Program-made: the position numbers and the translations under genes | Source of the DNA: a virus | Length of the DNA stretch: 62,768 bases | Strand: one strand, 5' to 3' | IMG/VR virus record: IMGVR_UViG_3300027852_000042 | Coordinates: 1-62,768 of that record | Notes under the pieces: model-generated | Database searches by the model: none | What the model was told of the DNA's origin: nothing | The model's input: only the letters and a program-made list of their open reading frames with translations | Shown here: positions 8,742-19,077 of the stretch, in pieces | Layout of the letters: every line of letters begins with the position of its first letter | Position numbering within the stretch: the stretch's first letter is position 1

Positions 8742-11700
8742 ATGCCACCTGAAATTCCATCAGATAGAGAATTTCTTAAAAGACTTAGAGCTATGGGGAA
8801 AACTGCCAAGGAAGAAATTGCTTCACCTTCTAAGGTTAACCTTAGTGATGTTCCCGGAAATCCGATAACCAAAGGCTTACCTCTTGTTCCAAAAGAAGAG
8901 CCCTATGGTGCTACCATTGAGGGTGATCAGTTTCATTTAACTAGATATAAACCACATGAACCTACTGTTGGAGAAGAGCCAAGGGTAAAATCTATAGGAA
9001 GACTTTTCCGTCAGGTTGGGGAAGGTGGTCGAACTATTGCTCAGAACTTGTTGGAACTTTCTAAGGGGATGGGAGAGAGTGAGGCGTTAAGGCAGGACGA
9101 CAAGGAAGATGAGGGGTTTTTACCTTACCTGAAGGAAGAATATTTAGGTGATTTTAAGCAGGGAACATCTCTTCTATCTAAACTGAAGGGTGCAGAAAGA
9201 TTTACACCTGCGAAGCTTGGCCCCAAAGTATTTAAAGATGTCGTTACCAGGGTTATCGATAAGATCCACCCTCCTGCATGGGAAAAGCTGTCCAAGAAAA
9301 GCAGAGAGGCCCTTGAGACCGACATAATGACCACCCCCGAGGCATACAAAGAGTCTCTTGGTTTCTTTGAAGACGCTGCAAATATGGCTCCACAGTTACT
9401 TACTCTGTTGGGGACCACCTATCTATTTAAAACTCCGGTAGCAGGTAGCCTTTTTATAGGTACGCAAATTGCCGGTGGTCAATATGGGGAACTATCAAGG
9501 CAAGGTGTTGACCCGAGACGTGCCATTGATTTGTCTGTTTTAAATGCAACACTGCAAACAATTCCAGAAGTATTGTCCGCTAAAATAGCCATTAAGGGGT
9601 TTAAGCAGGTAGCAGAAAGAACGGACATTGCTAATAGGTTGATAAATCTAACTAAAACCTTAGCTATTGCTCCACCGGTTGAGTTCTTTACCGAGTGGGT
9701 GCAGAAATATCCGGAGGAGATCACAAATATAGCTGCTTTAAATCCAGACAAGGGAACCCTTGAGAGGACGAAATTACTTTTCGACAACCTTGGTAGGGTT
9801 AATAGGGAGGGTGCCTATGAAGGTTTAGTTGCAGCCTTTATGACCTCTTTCGTTCCGTTTGCTGGACTTGTACGGACCGGTAAGTCTCATACCATGTCAG
9901 AGAAGGAGGCAAACAACCTTAGTGCTCAAGCAAAGATACTGCGAATAGGTGGAGACAATATCGATATCGACCCAGAGGTGGGGTCGAGAATCCTTGAGAT
10001 AGGTAACATTGTAGATGAAGCTATAGACAGAGTAGGCAAGGGAAAGTCTGTTGTTTTTAACAAAAGGGATGTCAATAGGATCTCAGAACTTCAGGGTGAA
10101 GTAAGGGAATTAACTGAAAGTTTTGAAGCTGATGAGGCAGTAAGGGCAACAGAAGAAGAGGTGGTTGTTGAGCCTGAAGCGGAGGTGCCACCAGTAGTAG
10201 AAGAAGATGTTACTGTAGAACCAGAGGTTGAGGCAATACCTCCAGTGGAGGGTGGGGTAGCGGAACCACCGGTGGCGGAATCTGAAGTTGTTCCCCAACA
10301 GACCTATGATGAGGTTCAGGCTGAAATTGACGATACAATAGATGCTTTAATGGAGGATGGGTTATCTTTTGAAGAAGCTGATAGCCATCCAAGTGTTGAG
10401 CAACTTTACGAAACCAGAAATAAAATTGGGCAAAAAGAACTTGAGCAATCCTACAACGAAATATCTCCCATCATAAACAAAACCACCGGTGATCAAAAGC
10501 AAACAGATTCTATTCTTAGTCGTATTTACAGTCTTGACCCAAAAGATTTAACCGGACAATATTTTGCTTCCGAATATACTGTTGAGCAAGTTGATAATAG
10601 GGAGGAAACCAGGGGGAAAATACTCCGTAAGATTGTGGAAGATTATGGTAGAGAACACAATCTTGATATGGATGGAGTTTTCTCAGGTGCTTCCGGGTTT
10701 ACAGCGAAAGGCCAAAGAAATTTACTTAAAAAATTAACGGACAAGGCGAACAAAATTGAAGAAGATGTTTATGGATATTTTCACGAAGACATTGATGTGG
10801 TTCAAGAAGTGCAACAGGTAGAAGAACAGCCATTAATTGAAGAAGAAAAGAAAACTGATGGAGTTTCTGTAAGAAAATTACCTATTGCCAAGCCACCCAT
10901 CAAACATGTAGCCAGGAAAGATAAGGAAATAGTAGACACAGAAAAGTTTTACGTGTTGAATGAGAAGACTGGCAAGTTCAAGAAGGTGGAAGTTAAGACA
11001 CGTAAGCAGATACCCGGATTCGAAACTTTCGATTTGTTTATACATAAGACAGGTGATGTGTGGGCTATAGCTGAGGGGTTAACCGGGAAGGAGTATGCTA
11101 CTGGTACAACACAGAAGGAAGCAATGGAGTCATTTTTAGAGAAAACTACTCCAGCAAAACTTACGGCAGACTTGAAGCGTATAACCAAAACCGGCAAGAA
11201 GGTACCTGTTACGGGTAAACCCATTCCCGATACTAAGCTTTCACCTAGATATACTAAGGATAAGAAAGAGACTCCTCCCAAGAAGAAAGAGACTCCTCCC
11301 AAGAAGAAAGAGACTCCTCCCAAGAAGAAAGAGACTCCTCCCAAGAAGAAAGAGACTCCTCCCAAGAAACTAGAGGATAAGGTATCCGATACTCAAAAGA
11401 AACTGGAAGAATTAAGAGCCTTGAGTGATACCCTTCCTGAAAATTCTGAGGCAAAGGCTGAGGTTGACCGGCAAATAGAAAATGAGATACTAAAGATAGG
11501 AAAGGAGGAACAGAAGCCAGCCCCAAAAAGGAAATCTGACAAGAAAAAACCCCCAAAGAAGATAGTTACTAGAAAGAAAACCACAAAACCAAAAACTCAG
11601 CCAAAGAAAAAGAAGTTAGTTCCCCCGTTTTTTAAGGAAACTGAAGAGGCTAATGCTTCAACACATGCAGCCGCATGGGTTAAGAACCTGTCCACCAAAG

Positions 11701-14700
11701 ACTTTAATGCATTTACTGATACATATCAAGAGGGTTTGATACGTATCAGTGAAGATAAGGAAGGTCTTTCCAGGGAAGAAATAGTAAAAGAAATAGAGTT
11801 TATGCAACAGCATGGACTGTGGGGAGAGGCAATAAAGACAAGAGGTGGGGAAGAATATTTACTCGTAGTGAGTGATAGTGCAGATGAACTGAATAGGAAG
11901 CGAGAAGGTCTACCTCCTGGTCCAGAGACCAATAAAGAACTTGTAGACAGAAGAGTAAACCTTGGTGATCGTAAGATAGTTGAAGATCTTTTAGAGAAAG
12001 GTAGTAAGAAGGGACTTTCTAAGGCCGAGACAAAGAAGCTACAGACCCATATTTTTCACGATACGTTAACCGGCATACCTAGCCATAGGGGATGGGAAGC
12101 CAAAAAGCGATTACTTCACCAAGCTTTTCTTGATGGAGATGGTACTAAGTGGCTTAACGATAATGTGGGTTACGATGAGGGTGGAGATGTCCTGCTCGTA
12201 GCTATGGGTAATGCTATTAAAAACGCCACTAAGTTTGGCTCAAGGTTTCACGGGGATGAGTTCCAGTATGAAGCTTACTCAAGGACTGAGCTTAAGGAAG
12301 TAGCTGAAAAAATACACCAATACATGAAAGATAATCCTCTGAAAATAACCATGCCCAATGGAGAGGTTAGATATTATGAGGGTAAGGTAACGATAGGGCT
12401 TGGTAGAACTGAAGCTGAGGCCGAAAGGTCTATGAAAACACAAAAGAAGCTAAAGAAAGAGGATAGTGAATTATCCGGAAGGGGTGATGAGCTTACCAGG
12501 GTGTACCCTGAAGGAGATAAAGTAAAGGAAGGAAAAGAAAAAAAGGTTACTGATGATTTAGAGGGTAAGGTAGACACTGTAAAGAAACTTCTCAAAGATG
12601 AGGGTGGTGAAATAAACATAGACCCCAAAGCTCTCTTTGATGGACTGGTTGACGTTGGTAAGATTGTTATAAATAAGGGCGCTAAAACCTTAAAGAGTTT
12701 CAGTCGGGCAATGCGTAATCTGTTCGATGGTAAAACATGGAACAGGATTAAGAGCCTTGTGCCAAAGGTATTTAAGCGGTCTAGTTTAGAATTCACAGAA
12801 ACAGATGGGTTTAATCAACCTGACTACAAACAAACAGTCGAAGGTATTGACAGGGCAGAGGGTAATATTCCTCACGAAAAACCCATTGCTAAGGTTATTG
12901 AAGGAACGAAGAACTTTTTCGTTGGTTTTACTAAGCAGTGGGTCACACTGCCAGAAAAGGCAGAGTTTGCAAAGGCAAAATCGGAACTGCTTAAACAGGC
13001 GGGGCTCCCTGAGTATGGATGGATTAGAGGTAAGAACACAACCGATAATATCTTCGGAAAGATAGACAGGGAAACAGCTATAAAGGTTCGTAATGTTATG
13101 ATCATTAAGGATCTTAATGAAAGTATCGAAAAAATGGGGGAACGCGGGGAAGATATTTCCGAAAAAAAGTTTCCATTTAACCTGACTAGGGACCGGATTG
13201 TTACTCTTAATGAATGGGCAGATGAAACACTTGAAAACAATCTTGAAGTTAAGACCGTGGCAGATAAAGCATGGGCTGAGACCTTAAGGTTAAATGGAGA
13301 GCTTGTTAAGGCTTATGCTGCACTTGACCCATCACTTGGTAAGTGGATAGGAAACCGAGTGACTCGGCAACACTACTTTCCTCATATGATATTGAAACAT
13401 ACTCCATCTATACCCGGCATTCGTGGAGCCCAAGGATTGAAGATACAACAATATAGAACCCAACTAAAAACAAGGTTCGGGTCGGCTGAAGATTACAATA
13501 CTAACATACCAGAAGTGATGTTGGTATCCTGGGGGCAAGTCGAAGCTGACATAGAGATTGCTAAAAGTCTTAGTAGAATGGAGAAGGAGTATAATGTTAC
13601 AGAAGAACTAAGGGCCGGATTAAATGAGTTAAAGTTAAGCGTTAAAAAAGGATTAACTTGGAGGTCAGGGTTCCTATCTGAATCTCCATTCTTTGGTCAG
13701 GAGATCGATACACCTTCGGAGCTAATGGCTGAATTGTGGGCAATCGGTAAAAAGCGGGGGAAGTTAATTGATAGTGGTGAGATTAAAGACAGCGATTGGG
13801 TTAGATTTGAAAATGAAACCAAGATAATTCTTAGAAGCTTACGAGACAAGATAGGATTATATAGAAACGCCCTCTCCGACCCAACATTTTACCAACAAGA
13901 AGAGCAGAGGTTGGCAGAATGGTATGAAGAGAAGCAGGAAGGTAAACTCTCTGAAGAAGACCAGACTGCCATGGAGGAATATGGTGTAGACATAAGAGAA
14001 GTGCTTGGTGATCAATGGAATGAACCTACACTCGGGTATATGTCTCAATCTGTAAGTGAGTTTCAGGCAGCATTACTACAGGGTGATGTTAATGCAACCG
14101 GTCAATGGTTCAGAGAGAAGATGTTCCCAGGATATGAGACTGTAAACGTAAGAGACATGATGTACTATGCTCATACTGTTGCAGACGATTTAGTTAAGGA
14201 AATCTTGGACGGTCTTTCTGTTAACATAGAAGGTGTTGATTTGAATAAGGTCCTTGTCCGTTCGGATCCGATTGCATGGGTAATTCCTAAAGAAATTGCT
14301 GATACTGTTGAACATATAAAAAGAGAAAAGTTAAAGGCTGGGCTCCAGGGGCCGATAGAAACTTTAGCTATAGAGATGACTAAGTTTGTGAGGGGATATT
14401 TTTTATATGCCCCAGAAAACTTCCCAAGGTATATTATAAACAATACTGTAGCTGATTCTACCTTCATGCTTGGTATAGTTCCTAGCGCGGTGAAGAAAAA
14501 ATATGTTACCCTTGCTAGTAAAATGTTAAGTGCATTGAGTAACCCTAACAAACTGGAGGGTCTTACTGGAAAACAAAAGACCTTACTCCGAGAGTTTTTT
14601 GTTAGGGGCGGACGTTCTGCCGGGTTTACCAACTTTGAATTTGGAGTAAGGGTTCCCCGCCCAAAGTGGAAGGGGTTTAAGACTAAAAAGAAATCAGTAG

Positions 14701-16121
14701 TTGAGTTGCCAGTTTCCGGTGTAAGTACATATATGAACGGGGTGCATGCTGCTAATACATGGACTGAGGTTAACCGTAGACTTGTTGGGTTTTTAGCTGC
14801 TTACGATATGCTAACAAGTGAAACGAAAAAGAAATCTCATTGGGTTTCTCGCGCTGAATTCATAGATGCTCAACCTACAAACTACGATAAGGCCTATCAT
14901 TTAGCAAATGACTTAATGATATCATACGATAAAACGTCAGAAACAGGTAGGAAGCTTGGGAAGTTAAGTCTTATTTTCTATTCGTTTAGGGAGGGTAATG
15001 TAAGAAGATTTTTTCATATGTTTCGGAATGCAAAGATAGATAGCACAGAGGCACAGGCTATAGCAAAGATGGCGTTAGGACCAAGTGTTAAAGTTGGTAC
15101 GCAGACTGCCACGACAATTGGTATAAACTTTTTTAGGTTGGCCGGGCTCCAGGTAGCTGCTTTTCTTTGGAATACCCTTGTTTTCCCAGATGCCGAGAGA
15201 GAGCTTGCTAATGATGTACGATCTAGGATACACTTCATTTATCACCACAATAAAGAAACCGGGGTAACAAGATTCTATGATACTTACGATTCTTTACACG
15301 AAATTTTCAGGTTAATCGGGTTGGCACATTTAGGTAATAAGGTAGATGGTGGGTGGAAGAACATAGTAAGAGACATTGCCCTTTCCCCTATCAACGAAGC
15401 TTATGGGTTGTTGAATCCATTTATTAAGATAGGATTAGAAGAGATTCTTGGTATGAGTCTGTGGCCTGAAGTTCAAGACCCTCGATATATAAAAGATCGT
15501 ATTGAATATTTCATGCGAATGTGGAAGAAAGATGTTGAGTATGCATGGTTAACTGACAAGCCAGATAGGGGATTCCTGAAAGAAAAGGTTAGGCGGATAC
15601 TTTTCAAGGAAATTGATCTTGGAGAGGTGGCGTATTTTAAAACCCTTAAGACTCAGGGTGATTTTTTGGACACGAAGGGAGTGCCACACTTAAGGTTTGG
15701 TTCGACTAAAGGGAGTAAGGCTTTATATTACTGGAAGAAAGCAATTGTCTTGAACGACAAGAAGGCAATAGAGAAGTATTCCAGGGAATATATAAAGTGG
15801 TCGGTTGAAAATAACATGGAACCAAAAGATGTGGTTGATATAGCAAAGTCCTTGTCTCCTATGAATGTTGTGTCTACTAAATATCTTGATGAGTTTCATT
15901 CTCAACTTACATCTTCTGAGTCCAGAACAATAAATACCGCGATGAAGTATTACCAAAGCTTATTTATGACTGATAATTTTATGGAGCGTTTAGACAGATC
16001 AAAACGTGAGGCTGCTAGATATTTTATGGGTTCCCTTGAAGATGATACCGAGATTGATATAAGAGAATTGCGTGACTATTTGGATGTATGGGTGTCTCCA
16101 CAGTCTGAAGGCACGGAGTAA
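8742..16121 (+). CDS. Giant 2459-aa virion/polyvalent protein with a GGDEF-like domain
   Basis: ATG at 8742 follows AGGAG by six bases. Regions in order: a basic N-terminus; a hydrophobic helical block about 214-375; an acidic Pro/Glu/Val block about 470-520; a Lys/Pro-rich block with five KKKETPP-type repeats about 840-875; a GGDEF-like domain about 1105-1240 with HDTLTG (1106-1111), RFHGDEF (1168-1174) and a VTIGLG strand near 1216; then about 1200 helical residues. These include VRGYFLYAPENFPRY near 1885 and a late block near 2140-2195, which recall large polyvalent phage proteins. The signature reads HGDEF instead of GGDEF. Probably packaged and ejected. I see no RNA-polymerase motifs of the N4 type. 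Confidence 0.7.
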   Translation: MPPEIPSDREFLKRLRAMGKTAKEEIASPSKVNLSDVPGNPITKGLPLVPKEEPYGATIEGDQFHLTRYKPHEPTVGEEPRVKSIGRLFRQVGEGGRTIAQNLLELSKGMGESEALRQDDKEDEGFLPYLKEEYLGDFKQGTSLLSKLKGAERFTPAKLGPKVFKDVVTRVIDKIHPPAWEKLSKKSREALETDIMTTPEAYKESLGFFEDAANMAPQLLTLLGTTYLFKTPVAGSLFIGTQIAGGQYGELSRQGVDPRRAIDLSVLNATLQTIPEVLSAKIAIKGFKQVAERTDIANRLINLTKTLAIAPPVEFFTEWVQKYPEEITNIAALNPDKGTLERTKLLFDNLGRVNREGAYEGLVAAFMTSFVPFAGLVRTGKSHTMSEKEANNLSAQAKILRIGGDNIDIDPEVGSRILEIGNIVDEAIDRVGKGKSVVFNKRDVNRISELQGEVRELTESFEADEAVRATEEEVVVEPEAEVPPVVEEDVTVEPEVEAIPPVEGGVAEPPVAESEVVPQQTYDEVQAEIDDTIDALMEDGLSFEEADSHPSVEQLYETRNKIGQKELEQSYNEISPIINKTTGDQKQTDSILSRIYSLDPKDLTGQYFASEYTVEQVDNREETRGKILRKIVEDYGREHNLDMDGVFSGASGFTAKGQRNLLKKLTDKANKIEEDVYGYFHEDIDVVQEVQQVEEQPLIEEEKKTDGVSVRKLPIAKPPIKHVARKDKEIVDTEKFYVLNEKTGKFKKVEVKTRKQIPGFETFDLFIHKTGDVWAIAEGLTGKEYATGTTQKEAMESFLEKTTPAKLTADLKRITKTGKKVPVTGKPIPDTKLSPRYTKDKKETPPKKKETPPKKKETPPKKKETPPKKKETPPKKLEDKVSDTQKKLEELRALSDTLPENSEAKAEVDRQIENEILKIGKEEQKPAPKRKSDKKKPPKKIVTRKKTTKPKTQPKKKKLVPPFFKETEEANASTHAAAWVKNLSTKDFNAFTDTYQEGLIRISEDKEGLSREEIVKEIEFMQQHGLWGEAIKTRGGEEYLLVVSDSADELNRKREGLPPGPETNKELVDRRVNLGDRKIVEDLLEKGSKKGLSKAETKKLQTHIFHDTLTGIPSHRGWEAKKRLLHQAFLDGDGTKWLNDNVGYDEGGDVLLVAMGNAIKNATKFGSRFHGDEFQYEAYSRTELKEVAEKIHQYMKDNPLKITMPNGEVRYYEGKVTIGLGRTEAEAERSMKTQKKLKKEDSELSGRGDELTRVYPEGDKVKEGKEKKVTDDLEGKVDTVKKLLKDEGGEINIDPKALFDGLVDVGKIVINKGAKTLKSFSRAMRNLFDGKTWNRIKSLVPKVFKRSSLEFTETDGFNQPDYKQTVEGIDRAEGNIPHEKPIAKVIEGTKNFFVGFTKQWVTLPEKAEFAKAKSELLKQAGLPEYGWIRGKNTTDNIFGKIDRETAIKVRNVMIIKDLNESIEKMGERGEDISEKKFPFNLTRDRIVTLNEWADETLENNLEVKTVADKAWAETLRLNGELVKAYAALDPSLGKWIGNRVTRQHYFPHMILKHTPSIPGIRGAQGLKIQQYRTQLKTRFGSAEDYNTNIPEVMLVSWGQVEADIEIAKSLSRMEKEYNVTEELRAGLNELKLSVKKGLTWRSGFLSESPFFGQEIDTPSELMAELWAIGKKRGKLIDSGEIKDSDWVRFENETKIILRSLRDKIGLYRNALSDPTFYQQEEQRLAEWYEEKQEGKLSEEDQTAMEEYGVDIREVLGDQWNEPTLGYMSQSVSEFQAALLQGDVNATGQWFREKMFPGYETVNVRDMMYYAHTVADDLVKEILDGLSVNIEGVDLNKVLVRSDPIAWVIPKEIADTVEHIKREKLKAGLQGPIETLAIEMTKFVRGYFLYAPENFPRYIINNTVADSTFMLGIVPSAVKKKYVTLASKMLSALSNPNKLEGLTGKQKTLLREFFVRGGRSAGFTNFEFGVRVPRPKWKGFKTKKKSVVELPVSGVSTYMNGVHAANTWTEVNRRLVGFLAAYDMLTSETKKKSHWVSRAEFIDAQPTNYDKAYHLANDLMISYDKTSETGRKLGKLSLIFYSFREGNVRRFFHMFRNAKIDSTEAQAIAKMALGPSVKVGTQTATTIGINFFRLAGLQVAAFLWNTLVFPDAERELANDVRSRIHFIYHHNKETGVTRFYDTYDSLHEIFRLIGLAHLGNKVDGGWKNIVRDIALSPINEAYGLLNPFIKIGLEEILGMSLWPEVQDPRYIKDRIEYFMRMWKKDVEYAWLTDKPDRGFLKEKVRRILFKEIDLGEVAYFKTLKTQGDFLDTKGVPHLRFGSTKGSKALYYWKKAIVLNDKKAIEKYSREYIKWSVENNMEPKDVVDIAKSLSPMNVVSTKYLDEFHSQLTSSESRTINTAMKYYQSLFMTDNFMERLDRSKREAARYFMGSLEDDTEIDIRELRDYLDVWVSPQSEGTE
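11259..11363 (+). repeat. Five tandem 21-bp repeats inside the giant gene
   Basis: Each unit encodes seven residues, K/D-K-K-E-T-P-P. The nucleotide copies are nearly identical, so they are recent or kept by slippage. They lie in a Lys/Pro-rich linker before the GGDEF-like domain. Copy number is a multiple of seven residues and can change without breaking the frame. Confidence 0.9.
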
Positions 16122-16126
16122 ATATA

Positions 16127-16516
16127 ATGGAAAGAGTATTAGACGAAGAAGGCGAAGTATTAGTCATACACGGTGACAAGGAAACAAAAAGTCAGAATGT
16201 AAACCTTCGCATATGGGACGACACTGGTACTTTAAGTTGGATTAGACTGTCTAAGTCTATGATGGGTATAGAGGTTGGCGATCTCACGGTTACTATGGGA
16301 GATGTTGAAGCCCTGCTTGCGGATAGATATTGGTTGGATGAGAGGCTTGAATATAATGGGGATGGACAGCCTATTTATGTTGGAAAGAATGTTACGCTTG
16401 GTGTGTCTGAGGGCAGTACGACTTGGCACATTACAAGGTATGATTGGACGAGTGGGAATTGTGTAAGAATAAGAAGAAGGGTTACTTCTTGGACTCTTCG
16501 TGCGAGTGGGTGGTAA
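16127..16516 (+). CDS. Small tail-module structural protein
   Basis: 129 aa. Not a named family that I can assign. It has an ERLEYNGDGQPIYVGKNV segment near residues 75-92 and ends in a WHITRYDWTSGN beta region. I recall small proteins with an E-Y-x-G-x-P-x-Y-I/V-G-K motif from the fibre regions of other phages. It starts five bases after the giant gene and is followed closely by the next gene, so it is part of the late operon. Confidence 0.55.
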   Translation: MERVLDEEGEVLVIHGDKETKSQNVNLRIWDDTGTLSWIRLSKSMMGIEVGDLTVTMGDVEALLADRYWLDERLEYNGDGQPIYVGKNVTLGVSEGSTTWHITRYDWTSGNCVRIRRRVTSWTLRASGW

Positions 16517-16520
16517 AAAA

Positions 16521-17117
16521 ATGGGTTACACATTAAATCCTTTTACTGGAAAATTTGATTATTATACTGGATGGAAGCCCAAAGCTGCTGTAGTGTATGA
16601 TTTAGATTTTTCTGCTTCCACGTCTCAAAGTGTTACGATTCTTCTTGATGATGAAGTCCAACAACTTCTTAGGGGCAGGCTTTATATAGATGCTGACCCG
16701 GGAAGTGGCTTTGCCGCATGGGGAACAATATCGTTGCACAACAAGACTGCAAAACATAGCCATGATGTGTTTTATAGAACATCCTCTAAGCTTGTTTATA
16801 CGGAAATGGAAGTAGCGAGTACTGGAAGTGATGCCAACCTGATACTTGATGATGAAACAGATTTAAGTCCTAATGATTTAGTTCGATTTTTGGATGATGA
16901 TGAACAGGTAAGATTAACAACCATTGCCGATACGTGCGTAGCGGAAGATACCGTTGGCACTCATGCAATTGATGTGGGTGTTTCAAGGGTTGTAGAGCTT
17001 CATGATGTCTTACTTTGGAATGCCGAGGGCGATAAGGAAGTTTACCTTGACTTAGATTTTATTGCAAGTCAGACAGTTTCATTGAAGCTGGAACTAATTC
17101 TTATGGAAAGAAAGTAA
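16521..17117 (+). CDS. Tail-module protein with NPFTGKFD N-terminus
   Basis: 198 aa from the ATG at 16521, which has GGGTGG upstream. The N-terminus G-Y-T-L-N-P-F-T-G-K-F-D-Y-Y resembles a short capping peptide I have seen on small fibre or appendage proteins; it may dock the protein on a partner. The remainder is beta-rich and acidic. Its stop overlaps the start of the putative receptor-binding protein. Adaptor function is inference. Confidence 0.5.
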   Translation: MGYTLNPFTGKFDYYTGWKPKAAVVYDLDFSASTSQSVTILLDDEVQQLLRGRLYIDADPGSGFAAWGTISLHNKTAKHSHDVFYRTSSKLVYTEMEVASTGSDANLILDDETDLSPNDLVRFLDDDEQVRLTTIADTCVAEDTVGTHAIDVGVSRVVELHDVLLWNAEGDKEVYLDLDFIASQTVSLKLELILMERK

Positions 17118-18742
17118 TGGCTAGGTATTGGGTCGGTGTAGACGGAAATTGGCACCTTGCTTCAAACTGGTCTGCTACAAGTGGAGGGGCTGGCGGTGCA
17201 GGAATTCCCACTGCAAGTGACGATGTTTACATTGATGGAAATGGGTATGTTCTTTGCTGGCCTACCTCGGATATTGAGTGTAATAATTTATCCTTGCTTG
17301 CTGGTATGACAGAGATGTTGTTGATTGATGCGAGTGCTGTTATCAACGGTGATTTTTCTATAGCTGCTGGATACTTTGGACCTACTGGTGGGCCTGATCA
17401 TACTATTGAGTTTAAAGGTAACTGGTTAAAAACAGGGGGGAGCTTTTCGGTAGGAACAGGCACGGGGAAAGACCCGGAATGTATCTTTTCTGGAAAAACT
17501 AAAACGTATCAGCTTAATGATCTTGCAGCAGCCTCTTTTCAGCACTTAACAATAAGCGGGGAATATGTTTTTACTGGGACTAGATTAGGAGTGGCTAACG
17601 TCTCACAAACTCTTAAAGTGACAGGCATTCTGGACATTCAGGCAAACGGTTTAACCATTTGCGATGTAGACGTTAGTGGGAACAATGCTACAGTTGAGGT
17701 TTCCGGAGAGATTACTGGAACAGGCAGGCTTTGGTATCGGTATAAAGATGATAGTGAGATGGACACTGATGGAATAATCTCTGTTAGATATATGCGATAT
17801 GTCCTTCAAGATGCCACTGCTGAAATAGACGCAAGGGAGTATGTCAATCCTTGCGAGGTTGAAATAGAGTATATAAGCAGTAATCAGGTGTGTTCATTGA
17901 AAGCGGGGAACCATATATTTTATAAGCTGACCTTACAAGAAAACAACGCTGCCATTACAGCAGTTACGTTTGATTGGGATACTTACACTGCCCAAACGTG
18001 GTGTGAAAATACATTTAAAATAGATATGAATTCTTTTCCGGTTGCTGTAGTTACCTTGAAGTTCGGAGATGGAACACACGTATTTAAAAACGCAGTTATA
18101 TTTTTCTTCTCTTATTCTGCTGGAGCTAATGCTCAATTAGTTGTTGATCCTGGAGAAGGGACAATCATTCTTTGGTCTTATCGCCCCCCTGGATTTGGAT
18201 TAATCTCCATTCCTTCATATAGATTAAGCAGGGTACACTCCACTGGCGTGGATTACATTACTTACAATAGAGTTATTTTATTTAGTGAAGAATATGGTAG
18301 TGTTTTGAACCCGAGGTTTATGGAGGGATTTAAAGCTAGAGAATTATTAGTGGAGAGTTATCAAACTTCCTGGCAATTCAGAAGATATGCAGCTCTCCCT
18401 AACATGATGTTTGAGTTTGATAAGCTGAAGGTGGTTGGTAGTGAAGTTTATCAACCTCAGTTGTTAGCTTCCAGATCTTTAAGTGCTCCTTATGAATGGG
18501 GACTAAAAGTTAACCAGGAAGAGGATGTATTTAGTTGTAAGCTTAGAAATGTAGATGCATCTTATGGAAAGGAACTTAATGCTTATAACTCTACGGCAGT
18601 TGCAAGTACCATTGATATTAATTTTTATGATAGGGGTGTAAGAAAGATAGGTGGACAAAGGAATGTGTTGAATGCACGGACGGGCTTAAGTCCTACTCCT
18701 GCTCCTGAAAGAATTACAGAGCAGTTATTGGAGGCTTTTTAA
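17117..18742 (+). CDS. Probable receptor-binding / tail-spike-like protein
   Basis: 541 aa, ATG overlapping the previous stop. The N-terminus reads R-Y-W-V-G-V-D-G-N-W, then LASNWSATSGG, and DDVYIDGNG near residue 41. This opening is typical of long beta-helical surface proteins of phages and bacteria. The following 300 residues alternate short beta strands (INGDFSI, IEFKGNW, TLKVTGILDI), as in a right-handed beta-helix. The C-terminal 180 residues look different and may be the receptor head. Position next to a small fibre-associated gene supports host recognition. Confidence 0.6.
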   Translation: MARYWVGVDGNWHLASNWSATSGGAGGAGIPTASDDVYIDGNGYVLCWPTSDIECNNLSLLAGMTEMLLIDASAVINGDFSIAAGYFGPTGGPDHTIEFKGNWLKTGGSFSVGTGTGKDPECIFSGKTKTYQLNDLAAASFQHLTISGEYVFTGTRLGVANVSQTLKVTGILDIQANGLTICDVDVSGNNATVEVSGEITGTGRLWYRYKDDSEMDTDGIISVRYMRYVLQDATAEIDAREYVNPCEVEIEYISSNQVCSLKAGNHIFYKLTLQENNAAITAVTFDWDTYTAQTWCENTFKIDMNSFPVAVVTLKFGDGTHVFKNAVIFFFSYSAGANAQLVVDPGEGTIILWSYRPPGFGLISIPSYRLSRVHSTGVDYITYNRVILFSEEYGSVLNPRFMEGFKARELLVESYQTSWQFRRYAALPNMMFEFDKLKVVGSEVYQPQLLASRSLSAPYEWGLKVNQEEDVFSCKLRNVDASYGKELNAYNSTAVASTIDINFYDRGVRKIGGQRNVLNARTGLSPTPAPERITEQLLEAF

Positions 18743-19077
18743 TGCGTTATGCTGTGGAAAGACAAGACGGAGTTGATCTTTTAGTAGGCTGGAGTCCCTT
18801 GCCGGAAGGGGCTATCGAGCCGGTTCCTAATTGGGCTGACTTTACGGACATTCCCTGGTATTATCTGAAGATAGTAGGTGGGGCCGTGGTTGAAAAGACT
18901 CAGGCTGAGAAGGATGCGTATGATCAGGCTAATCCACCTACGATAGAAGAACTACAAGCAGAGGCCTTACAACACTTATTAGACACTGACTGGTATGCGT
19001 GTAGAAAAGCTGATTCAAGTGTGGATATACCTACTGAAATTGAGGTCTCAAGACAGGAAGCAAGGGAGTTATTATAA
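18742..19077 (+). CDS. Small fibre-associated protein (tail fibre assembly-like)
   Basis: 111 aa, overlapping the previous stop by one base. The first half is beta-like with WYYLKIVGGAVVEKTQAEKDA near residues 37-57. The second half is a helix beginning EELQAEALQHLL. Proteins of this size and layout follow the receptor-binding gene in many phages and often act as fibre chaperones or caps. I cannot assign a family with confidence. Confidence 0.4.
   Translation: MRYAVERQDGVDLLVGWSPLPEGAIEPVPNWADFTDIPWYYLKIVGGAVVEKTQAEKDAYDQANPPTIEELQAEALQHLLDTDWYACRKADSSVDIPTEIEVSRQEARELL

Noticed and set aside
11259-11363. CRISPR-like array
   Set aside because: The 21-bp units are contiguous, without spacers, and code for a protein repeat.
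10949-11365. Leftward ORF with GGVSFFL repeats
   Set aside because: It is the reverse reading of the KKKETPP repeats in the giant gene.
8742-16121. Virion RNA polymerase of the N4 type
   Set aside because: Size fits, but I found no T/DxxGR or other single-subunit RNA polymerase motifs.
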